Shown here piece after piece: positions 5,189-10,084 of a stretch of 10,084 bases of DNA. Below the pieces are notes generated by a model, which was given only the letters and a program-made list of their open reading frames with translations, was not told the DNA's origin and did no database searches. The first letter of the stretch is position 1, and the number at the start of each line of letters is the position of its first letter. The stretch is from Candidatus Dojkabacteria bacterium UBA5749 (GTDB lineage Bacteria > Patescibacteriota > Dojkabacteria > SC72): contig DIFL01000020.1 of NCBI GenBank assembly GCA_002419125.1, positions 1 through 10,084 on the forward strand, written 5' to 3'. Made by a program: the position numbers and the translations under genes.

Positions 5189-5824
5189 CTACTCTTTCAT
5201 TTCCTTCTTAAACTCTATGTAGGAATATATAAAAAGATATATTGAGGGAGCAATAATAAAAATAAACAATGCAATAAGAGAGTATTTTGGAAACAAAGAT
5301 GAAAGAATGGTTAAAATACCACCAATTCTAAATAACTTTGCACCCAATGAATGTGTTTTATCCCAGACCTTTTCACTTGCAAGAGTCCAAGGTGTTCTAA
5401 TACCAATTGTAAAATTCTGTTTAGCATTTTTAATAAGATAAGAAACAAATATAAAGAGAATTCCAAACAGTATTGGAAAAGAAATTTCAATTGGAACTTT
5501 AATATCAATATTCCATAAAAATACCTGTAATTGAACAAAATAAAAAAATATTAATATAACTGAAATAAAAAGAAAGTAAGTATCCTCAAACATTTTAATA
5601 TTCTTTTTCTTAGGATCTATTTTAGGAAGATATATTAACATTAGGAAAAGAATAATATGAAGAATCGGAAAGAAAATAACATTAAACAATCTAGAAGAGT
5701 ATCCATCTACAACACCCTGTGCATTCCAATGGGAAACCATCTTTATTGGTAACTCATTGTAAAAAAGTAAAGATGTAACAACTGAGATAAAGATTGTAAA
5801 AAAAGGAATAATTGGTTTTTTCAT
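5189..5824 (-). CDS. SdpI/DUF1648-family membrane protein
   Basis: A 211-residue polytopic protein with about six helices (near 6-22, 46-66, 82-102, 112-131, 163-178 and 182-204). Residues 30-42 (VSHWNAQGVVDGY) match the DUF1648 signature of a histidine-Trp-Asn followed by Gly and Asp. Residues 138-158 (FTIGIRTPWTLASEKVWDKTH) are the hallmark of the SdpI family: GIRTPWTL, SExVW and KTH. In Bacillus subtilis SdpI is the immunity protein against the SdpC toxin and also sequesters the repressor SdpR. Homologues elsewhere are mostly of unknown role, so immunity here is an extrapolation. It follows the ATP-grasp gene after 17 nt and probably shares its message, though a TATATT hexamer 5 nt before its ATG could give a separate start. 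It stops with TAG at 5189-5191. Confidence 0.85.
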   Translation of the reverse strand: MKKPIIPFFTIFISVVTSLLFYNELPIKMVSHWNAQGVVDGYSSRLFNVIFFPILHIILFLMLIYLPKIDPKKKNIKMFEDTYFLFISVILIFFYFVQLQVFLWNIDIKVPIEISFPILFGILFIFVSYLIKNAKQNFTIGIRTPWTLASEKVWDKTHSLGAKLFRIGGILTILSSLFPKYSLIALFIFIIAPSIYLFIYSYIEFKKEMKE

Positions 5825-5829
5825 TTATA

Positions 5830-5835
5830 AATATA
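5830..5835 (-). promoter_or_regulatory. -10-like hexamer 5 nt before the SdpI-like gene
   Basis: TATATT (5 of 6) on the minus strand lies in the short gap after the ATP-grasp stop codon and 5 nt before ATG at 5824. The gap is almost pure AT, so a chance match is quite possible. It may permit independent expression of the second gene. Confidence 0.3.
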
Positions 5836-5842
5836 AATAAAA

Positions 5843-6718
5843 TTATCGTCCAACTAACTCAATTATATACTTATAAGCAGCTAAAATCTCACTAGATTTG
5901 CCTGTTAATCCAGGTCTTCTGTTTACCTCTAATACATAATTTTGACCTGTACCCTTATCTGTAACAATATCCACTCCTGCCCAGTTCAATTTTAAAACTT
6001 TTGCAGCTTTAATTGCTAAATCTAAGATATCACTACTTACATCTTGCACATTAATAAACTCCTCCTTAGCCCCCAAAGCAACATTATTTCTATATTTATC
6101 ACTTACTCTAGTTCTTTTACAAACAGAAGAAGATTTCCCATTAGCAATTACTACTCTATAATCAAAATCATTAGGAATATACTCTTGAAAGAGATATCTA
6201 TTGTATTTCTTGTTATCTCTAATAGTCTGTTTAATATCTTCCTGCCGATTAATTAAAAATACGTCTGTTCCCAAAGAACCAAAAACATTTTTATATATAC
6301 ATGGTAATTTACATATCTTCCCAATATCTTCTACATTTCCATTATCAATTTTCAATCCATTATGAAAGAATGTGTTAGGAACAAGAATATCCTTTGAAGC
6401 TAGCGAGAAAATATCTGAAAGTTTAGTACTTTGTGTTGAGGTTCTATTATGAGAAATCTTTTGTGACTTAAGAAATAGATGTAGGAGATATGCTAACTGA
6501 TTAGTTTTCCATCCAGACTGTATCCATACATGGTCGTAATTTTTAAGAACTTTCCCTTTAATTTCAACATCTATATCGCCATCAATAATGGTAAATATAA
6601 TATCCTTGATAGAAGCAAAGTCTAATCTTATACTCTTTAAACCTAATTTCTTTTGTATTAAATGCTTATCTACTACAGAAATATTTATACCTACTGCCAA
6701 AACAGAACTATTACTCAT
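5843..6718 (-). CDS. ATP-grasp enzyme, RimK-like ligase family
   Basis: A 291-residue protein whose C-terminal two thirds carry the ATP-grasp fold. Visible elements are the ATP-binding lysine K143 followed by FGSLG (146-150), the hinge QEYI (178-181), DYR (186-188) in FDYRVVIANGK, and basic residues in KRTRVSDKYRNN (201-212). Further on are ALGAK (214-218), WAGVDIV (246-252) and the metal-binding LEVNRRPGL (263-271). This pattern belongs to the RimK/LysX-type branch, which joins an amine to a carboxylate through an acylphosphate. The substrate is unknown. Members modify ribosomal protein S6 or carrier proteins, or build peptide natural products. The N-terminal 110 residues are weakly defined. 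It is the first gene of a minus-strand pair with the SdpI-like gene. All catalytic elements look intact. Confidence 0.88.
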   Translation of the reverse strand: MSNSSVLAVGINISVVDKHLIQKKLGLKSIRLDFASIKDIIFTIIDGDIDVEIKGKVLKNYDHVWIQSGWKTNQLAYLLHLFLKSQKISHNRTSTQSTKLSDIFSLASKDILVPNTFFHNGLKIDNGNVEDIGKICKLPCIYKNVFGSLGTDVFLINRQEDIKQTIRDNKKYNRYLFQEYIPNDFDYRVVIANGKSSSVCKRTRVSDKYRNNVALGAKEEFINVQDVSSDILDLAIKAAKVLKLNWAGVDIVTDKGTGQNYVLEVNRRPGLTGKSSEILAAYKYIIELVGR

Positions 6719-6735
6719 ATTTATCTAACCCGGAG

Positions 6736-6752
6736 ATTATATTGACATTATA
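6736..6752 (-). promoter_or_regulatory. Two tandem TATAAT boxes upstream of the ATP-grasp gene
   Basis: On the minus strand two perfect TATAAT hexamers (6747-6752 and 6736-6741) are separated by 5 nt. The nearer one ends 17 nt before the ATG at 6718, which would give a leader of about 10 nt. No good -35 accompanies either. Within the window this gene has the least leaderless-looking start. Confidence 0.45.
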
Positions 6753-6789
6753 CCATTTCTTTTAATTAATAACATGTTTTCAATAATAG

Positions 6790-6819
6790 TTGCATAATAT
6801 ATTGAATTTAACCTACAAT
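6790..6819 (+). promoter_or_regulatory. Promoter of the 108-residue membrane protein (leaderless)
   Basis: TTGCAT (6790-6795) and TACAAT (6814-6819, 5 of 6) are separated by 18 nt. The -10 ends 5 nt before ATG at 6825. The -35 hexamer is the same TTGCAT seen before tRNA-Asn, which supports it as a real element in this genome. Confidence 0.6.
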
Positions 6820-6824
6820 GTAAT

Positions 6825-7151
6825 ATGTTTAATAATATACATACTTTTGTGCTTTCAAACCCCTTTCTATTAAATATCTTTAACACCTTTTACTCTCCAG
6901 TTGAGAAACAATTAAATATATTAAAGGAAACCCTTTCCCAAAACTCATACTCCAATATTGAAGGCTTACTAGATAAAATTTCCTCTGTTTCTTTAATCCT
7001 TCTTTCAATATATATTGTATATTCAATACTCTTTTTCATATACTCCTTTTTCTTTAGGCATAAGATAAGAATTAAGGTGTTAATATCAATTGCCTTTTGC
7101 CTACCTTTGTTAATACTTTGTTTTGCAATCTATTCATTTATAAATATTTAG
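6825..7151 (+). CDS. Small hypothetical membrane protein
   Basis: A 108-residue protein. The first 50 residues are amphipathic, with possible membrane contact (FVLSNPFLLNIFNTF), then a polar helix (EKQLNILKETLSQN). Two clear membrane helices follow, 53-77 (SVSLILLSIYIVYSILFFIY) and 84-106 (VLISIAFCLPLLILCFAIYS), joined by a basic turn (FRHKIRIK). I recognise no family. It is divergent from the ATP-grasp/SdpI pair and is followed after 14 nt by a 35-codon gene on the same strand. Its TAG stop at 7149-7151 immediately precedes the -10-like hexamer of that small gene. Confidence 0.65.
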   Translation: MFNNIHTFVLSNPFLLNIFNTFYSPVEKQLNILKETLSQNSYSNIEGLLDKISSVSLILLSIYIVYSILFFIYSFFFRHKIRIKVLISIAFCLPLLILCFAIYSFINI

Positions 7152-7154
7152 TAA

Positions 7155-7160
7155 TAATAT
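7155..7160 (+). promoter_or_regulatory. -10-like hexamer 5 nt before the 35-codon gene
   Basis: TAATAT followed by GCTAA and then ATG at 7166. The hexamer and the 5-nt gap match those before the gene at 4907. AATAAT (7153-7158) overlaps it as an alternative. Co-transcription with the preceding gene is equally possible. Confidence 0.35.
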
Positions 7161-7165
7161 GCTAA

Positions 7166-7273
7166 ATGGCAGAAAGAATTAGACCCTATAAAGACAAAAA
7201 ATCGATATTTTCCTTAATATTAGTATTAATAATATTAATATCTTCCCTACTCCTTCTCGCCTTCCTACGATAA
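7166..7273 (+). CDS. 35-residue single-helix membrane peptide
   Basis: ATG at 7166 to TAA at 7271-7273 encodes a short peptide. It has a basic polar head (MAERIRPYKDKKS, 1-13), one uninterrupted hydrophobic helix (IFSLILVLIILISSLLLLAF, 14-33) and a terminal Arg. The layout, charged cytoplasmic N-terminus plus one membrane helix of exactly membrane-spanning length, is what real small membrane proteins look like. AT-rich noncoding DNA seldom gives such an ordered head and tail. It lies 14 nt after the 108-residue membrane protein and before typA. Possible roles are a regulatory subunit, a type I toxin-like peptide or a bacteriocin-like peptide; nothing in the sequence decides between them. Confidence 0.5.
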   Translation: MAERIRPYKDKKSIFSLILVLIILISSLLLLAFLR

Positions 7274-7333
7274 TAAGGATTTAAAAGACTCTGAGTTCTT
7301 CCTTTCTTTTAAATAGGTAAAACAATATATTTG

Positions 7334-7342
7334 TGATAGAAT
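7334..7342 (+). promoter_or_regulatory. Extended -10 promoter of typA
   Basis: TGATAGAAT matches the extended -10 form (TGn plus a 5-of-6 hexamer), which works without a strong -35; none is seen. The hexamer ends 11 nt before ATG at 7354, implying a leader of about 4-6 nt, too short for a Shine-Dalgarno. The leaderless alternative starts here are out of frame. Confidence 0.55.
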
Positions 7343-7353
7343 GTACATTTGTT

Positions 7354-9237
7354 ATGGAATATATCCCAGTAAAAAAAGAAAATATAAGAAATATCGCCAT
7401 CATTGCCCATGTAGATCATGGTAAGACTACCCTTGTTGATGCTTTCATGAAACAAACTCATCTTTTTAGAGATAATGAGGAAGAGATGGGACAAACACAA
7501 ATACTTGATAGTGGTGATTTAGAGAGGGAAAAAGGTATCACCATTAAAGCAAAAAATATCTCTGTTAGATATAAAGGATATAAGATAAATATCATAGATA
7601 CACCAGGGCACTCTGATTTCGGAGGAGAGGTTGAAAGAACTCTTAATATGGCAGATTCTTGTCTTCTTTTAGTTGATGCACAAGAGGGAGTAATGCCTCA
7701 AACAAAGTTTGTACTTAAAAAAGCTTTAGAGATGAATCTAAAGGCTATTGTATTAATAAATAAGATAGATAAGAAATTAGCTAATGTTAAAAGAACATTA
7801 GAAAAAATACAGGATCTCTTTCTTACTTTAGCAACAGATACTGAACAATTAGATTTCCCTGTATATTACTGTATTGCAAGAGAGGGAAAAGTCTGGAAAG
7901 AGTTACCAACAAAAGAACTTTCCACAACAGATGGAGATCTTTCTCCCTTACTAGATGAAATCGTAAGTTTTTGTCCAGCACCAAAGGGTGACGAGAAACT
8001 ACCTTTTCAGATGCAAATAACCTCTTTAGAGTATGAATCTCATTTAGGAAGATACCTAATCGGGAAAATTAATAGGGGTAGTGTTAATAGAAATGACCCA
8101 GTAATACTTTTAGATAAAGAGAAGACAATACAGGGAAGAATTAGAGAAATATTTGTTAAAGAGGGTTTACAATGGATAAGTGTACAAGGCGCATATGCTG
8201 GTGAGATAGTAGCAATTGCAGGAATCGACTCAACAGCCATAGGTGCAACTCTATGCGCTCTAGAGCATCCAGAGCCCTTAGAAGACATACATATTACCCC
8301 CCCTGCAGTTAAAGTTAGGTTTGAATCTAATACTTCCCCACTTTCAGGTAAAGAGGGTAAATTTGTTACAGCAAAACAGTTAGAACAGAGATTAGAACAA
8401 GAGAAGGATTTAAATATTAGTTTAAAGATATCTAAAGTTACCGGTTCCTCTTACTCTGTAGCAGGAAGAGGAGAATTACAACTTGCAATTCTAGTTGAAC
8501 AGTTGAGAAGAGAGGGTTATGAATTTCAGCTTAGTAAACCTGAGGTTGTATTAATTGAAAAAGAGGGGAAACCTTATGAACCCGTTGAAGAGTTAATTAT
8601 TGATTGCCCTACAGAATATCTCAGTACTATCACAGAAGAAGTTAGCAATAGAAAGGGAGAGTTGATTGATATTGAATCAGAAGAATTACAAACAAGATTT
8701 ACATATAGGATATTAACAAGAAATTTAATAGGTTTACACAGAGTCCTTATGAATTCTACAAAGGGTACAGCTGTAGTTAATAGTTTTGTAATTGATTATG
8801 TAGAATATGTTCCATCAGAACCTCTTTTTAGAAAGGGAGTAATAATTTCACAAGATACTGGTACAACCTTAGGATTTTCACTAACGACAATACAAGATAG
8901 AGGCTCTCTTTTTGTAGGACCATCAGAATCAGTATATGAGGGAATGATAATTGGAATAAATAACCATGAACAAGACTTAGTAGTAAATCCTTGTAAAGCA
9001 AGACACAAGACTAATGTAAGAATGCTTAGAAGTGAATTAACATTAGTAAATCTTAAACCAACTATTCCTTTAACAATTGAATTTGCCCTCTCTTTTATTA
9101 ATGATGATGAATTAATAGAGTTTACTCCAAAAAGTATTCGATTAAGAAAAAAGTTACTTACTGAAACTGAACGGAATTGGGCAAAAAGGAAAAACTTAAC
9201 TGCATATGCGAAACAACAGTTAGGAATAGAAAGTTAA
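7354..9237 (+). CDS. typA: Ribosome-associated GTPase TypA/BipA
   Basis: A 627-residue translational GTPase, complete compared with the usual 600-620. The G domain shows AHVDHGKT (18-25, P loop), GIT with the switch I Thr at 63, DTPGHSDFGGEVER (82-95) and NKID (136-139). The G5 region reads YCIAREG instead of the common SAxxG type. It is followed by the beta-barrel domain II and EF-G-like domains III (SYSVAGRGELQLAILVEQLR) and V. The BipA-specific C-terminus ends LIEFTPKSIRLRKKLL. BipA binds the 70S A site like EF-G and helps 50S assembly and growth under stress, notably cold. ATG at 7354 is chosen because MEYIPVKKENIRNIAI matches the family N-terminus; the in-frame GTG at 7333 would add seven unlikely residues and precede the -10 box. 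Its last codon region overlaps by 4 nt the stop of the convergent gene. Confidence 0.96.
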   Translation: MEYIPVKKENIRNIAIIAHVDHGKTTLVDAFMKQTHLFRDNEEEMGQTQILDSGDLEREKGITIKAKNISVRYKGYKINIIDTPGHSDFGGEVERTLNMADSCLLLVDAQEGVMPQTKFVLKKALEMNLKAIVLINKIDKKLANVKRTLEKIQDLFLTLATDTEQLDFPVYYCIAREGKVWKELPTKELSTTDGDLSPLLDEIVSFCPAPKGDEKLPFQMQITSLEYESHLGRYLIGKINRGSVNRNDPVILLDKEKTIQGRIREIFVKEGLQWISVQGAYAGEIVAIAGIDSTAIGATLCALEHPEPLEDIHITPPAVKVRFESNTSPLSGKEGKFVTAKQLEQRLEQEKDLNISLKISKVTGSSYSVAGRGELQLAILVEQLRREGYEFQLSKPEVVLIEKEGKPYEPVEELIIDCPTEYLSTITEEVSNRKGELIDIESEELQTRFTYRILTRNLIGLHRVLMNSTKGTAVVNSFVIDYVEYVPSEPLFRKGVIISQDTGTTLGFSLTTIQDRGSLFVGPSESVYEGMIIGINNHEQDLVVNPCKARHKTNVRMLRSELTLVNLKPTIPLTIEFALSFINDDELIEFTPKSIRLRKKLLTETERNWAKRKNLTAYAKQQLGIES

Positions 9238-9926
9238 TTAAGGCTTTGCCTTAACACATTTAAAACTCCCTCCAAGTTTTTAATATACATTACTCCAGCC
9301 CTTGTAAAATCTAACTCTTTCTTACCAAAAACTTCTTTATCATTATTCTGATTTCTCCAGAAACTTCTTCCAAGCCTATCTAATATCCGATAATTTGAGG
9401 AAAGTATATTATTAAAATATTCATCTGTATTAAAGGTACCATACCTTAGATATCTTTCTGCATAACTCCTTTTATACCCATTATTTGTTTCCTCCTCTTT
9501 CCAAGGAAGAAAAATAGTAGGGAATCTCCCCTCTCTTACTTTTTTAAAAAATCCACGGCTAGATGTATTCACTGTAACATCTAAAAACCTTGTTTCATCT
9601 CCCTTGCATATTTTAAAATCAGCCCCCAGTACATCTTCTTGTCCTAAACAGGGAGAACACATAATTCCCACCTTTTGACATCCCTTGAGAAAGAACACCT
9701 CTGAGATTAAACCTTTAGGTAGAGAATTGATATCAGATGGATGTTTAGGATTGAAAATATCTACTTCATATTTGTAAAACATATACGCTTCTTGATACCA
9801 TTTTTCTTTACTAGTAGATATTCGATAGTCAGCAAAGTCTAAAATCTCTGTCTTTAGATCTTTCCAATTGTTTTCTGAGGGTGATAGTAATTTATCAGAT
9901 TCTGACTCAATACTGTTAATTAACAA
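9234..9926 (-). CDS. Unknown protein, weakly nuclease-like core with Cys cluster
   Basis: About 230 residues, with a doubtful start: the first possible codon is TTG at 9924-9926, since no ATG exists in frame before residue 49 and a stop lies a few codons upstream. The middle has GLISEVFFLKGCQKVGIMCS (72-91) with C83, C90 and C93, then LGADFKICKGDETRFLDVTVN (100-120). A glutamate in a helix followed by strands with GADF and FLDVTVN resembles the E, D and D/ExK spacing of PD-(D/E)xK nucleases, but the final Lys is missing (DVT). The nuclease link is therefore only a hint. The C-terminal half is basic and aromatic (RSYAERYLRYGTF). It overlaps typA's stop by 4 nt (TTAA read on both strands) and is divergent from the desulfoferrodoxin gene. 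Confidence 0.65.
   Translation of the reverse strand: MLINSIESESDKLLSPSENNWKDLKTEILDFADYRISTSKEKWYQEAYMFYKYEVDIFNPKHPSDINSLPKGLISEVFFLKGCQKVGIMCSPCLGQEDVLGADFKICKGDETRFLDVTVNTSSRGFFKKVREGRFPTIFLPWKEEETNNGYKRSYAERYLRYGTFNTDEYFNNILSSNYRILDRLGRSFWRNQNNDKEVFGKKELDFTRAGVMYIKNLEGVLNVLRQSLN
9238..9254. repeat. Short hairpin at the typA 3' end
   Basis: TTAAGGC (9238-9244) pairs with GCCTTAA (9248-9254) around TTT, 7 of 7. It directly follows the typA stop and lies inside the last codons of the minus-strand gene. No T run follows on the + strand. It could protect the typA 3' end or act as a weak terminator. Confidence 0.4.
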
Positions 9927-9968
9927 GTCAGGTATTTGAAAAAGTTATTGAATATACTATTAAATATA

Positions 9969-10021
9969 TTGAGAGATTTCAAGTAAGAGATGTATAATGA
10001 ATAATAAATTAAATATACAAT
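9969..10021 (+). promoter_or_regulatory. Promoter region of desulfoferrodoxin, two candidate starts
   Basis: The distal promoter has TTGAGA (9969-9974, 5 of 6), an 18-nt spacer and TATAAT (9993-9998, 6 of 6), giving a leader of about 21 nt to ATG at 10026. A proximal TACAAT (10016-10021) ends 4 nt before the ATG and would give a leaderless message. The leader of the distal start carries no Shine-Dalgarno. The same 99-nt gap must hold the start signals of the divergent gene at 9926, but none is clear. Confidence 0.6.
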
Positions 10022-10025
10022 TAAT

Positions 10026-10084
10026 ATGGCTAAACAAAATAAAATATATAGATGTGAAGTTTGTGGGAATATCGTACAGGTAGT
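10026..10084 (+). CDS. dfx: Desulfoferrodoxin, N-terminal part only
   Basis: The 19 codons before the window edge read MAKQNKIYRCEVCGNIVQV. The pattern YRCEVCGNIV at residues 8-17 is the N-terminal desulforedoxin-like segment of desulfoferrodoxin, with the first CxxC pair (C10, C13) of its Fe(SCys)4 centre. The full enzyme would continue with the second cysteine pair and the His4Cys iron site that reduces superoxide to hydrogen peroxide without making oxygen, a defence typical of anaerobes. The active-site domain lies outside the window, so a stand-alone desulforedoxin or another protein with this small domain cannot be excluded. Confidence 0.78.
   Translation, partial: MAKQNKIYRCEVCGNIVQV

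Noticed and set aside
5843..7273. A graspetide (ATP-grasp RiPP) cluster
   Set aside because: No precursor with repeated Thr/Ser/Lys and Asp/Glu core, no exporter and no protease is visible. The 35-residue peptide is a plain membrane helix.
7333..7353. GTG at 7333 as the typA start
   Set aside because: It adds seven residues (MIECTFV) foreign to the family, and the extended -10 box lies at and after it. ATG at 7354 gives the expected N-terminus.
8040..8288. Minus-strand open frames inside typA (also 8796-9008 and 7309-7500)
   Set aside because: They lie antisense to well-conserved typA codons, and their residue order shows no domain.
9238..9254. Full intrinsic terminator for typA
   Set aside because: The hairpin is good but is followed by ACACATTT, not a T run, and it sits inside the coding end of the opposite gene.
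1..10084. CRISPR array, insertion sequence, phage or integrative element boundaries
   Set aside because: No spaced direct repeats, terminal inverted repeats, transposase or integrase sequence was found on reading through. The tRNA 3' end is not repeated elsewhere in the window.

Overview
The window is AT-rich (about one third G+C by eye) and gene-dense. Its genes are short and switch strand almost one by one. Recognisable housekeeping genes are a long-form ribosome hibernation factor (hpf), tRNA-Asn(GTT), the GTPase TypA/BipA and the first codons of a desulfoferrodoxin. The rest is mostly small hypothetical proteins, many membrane-bound. Intact genes stop with TAA or occasionally TAG, and Arg is mostly AGA. 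No start codon is preceded by a Shine-Dalgarno sequence. Instead a TATAAT-like hexamer usually lies 4-7 nt before the start, so many messages look leaderless. This suits a small-genome bacterium with reduced metabolism, possibly of the Candidate Phyla Radiation (Patescibacteria). That placement is inference, because no marker gene here decides it.

Layout. Positions 1-240 hold the 3' end of an unknown + strand gene and a symmetrical terminator shared with the convergent hpf (240-833, -). A tRNA-Asn with a clear promoter (978-1086) and a cupin gene (1142-1489, +) follow. Next is a minus-strand protein with a degenerate HExxH-like motif whose last codons are thrown out of frame at a run of six T. 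Positions 2297-2483 are a divergent promoter region that also carries a protein-like ORF fragment, followed by a polytopic membrane protein (2484-3083, +). Positions 3086-3827 (-) are a decayed gene: two in-frame stops interrupt one otherwise continuous reading frame, and a possible N-terminal piece lies in another frame.

Positions 3867-5191 hold three small genes on alternating strands: a membrane protein with an RTExxWCPIK-type motif, an acidic orphan and a two-helix membrane protein. An intrinsic terminator lies at 4846-4871. At 5189-6718 (-) an ATP-grasp ligase-like gene is followed after 17 nt by an SdpI-family membrane protein. Divergent from them are a 108-residue membrane protein and a 35-residue single-helix peptide. 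typA (7354-9237, +) overlaps by 4 nt the 3' end of an unknown minus-strand gene (9234-9926), which is divergent from the partial desulfoferrodoxin at the right edge.

How they work together: hpf and typA both act on the ribosome under stress or slow growth, and desulfoferrodoxin detoxifies superoxide, but no operon joins them. The only likely co-transcribed pair of recognisable genes is ATP-grasp plus SdpI-like. Three convergent pairs end within 0-8 nt of each other or overlap, so their transcripts probably overlap at the 3' ends. No CRISPR array, insertion sequence, integrase or other mobile element is visible.
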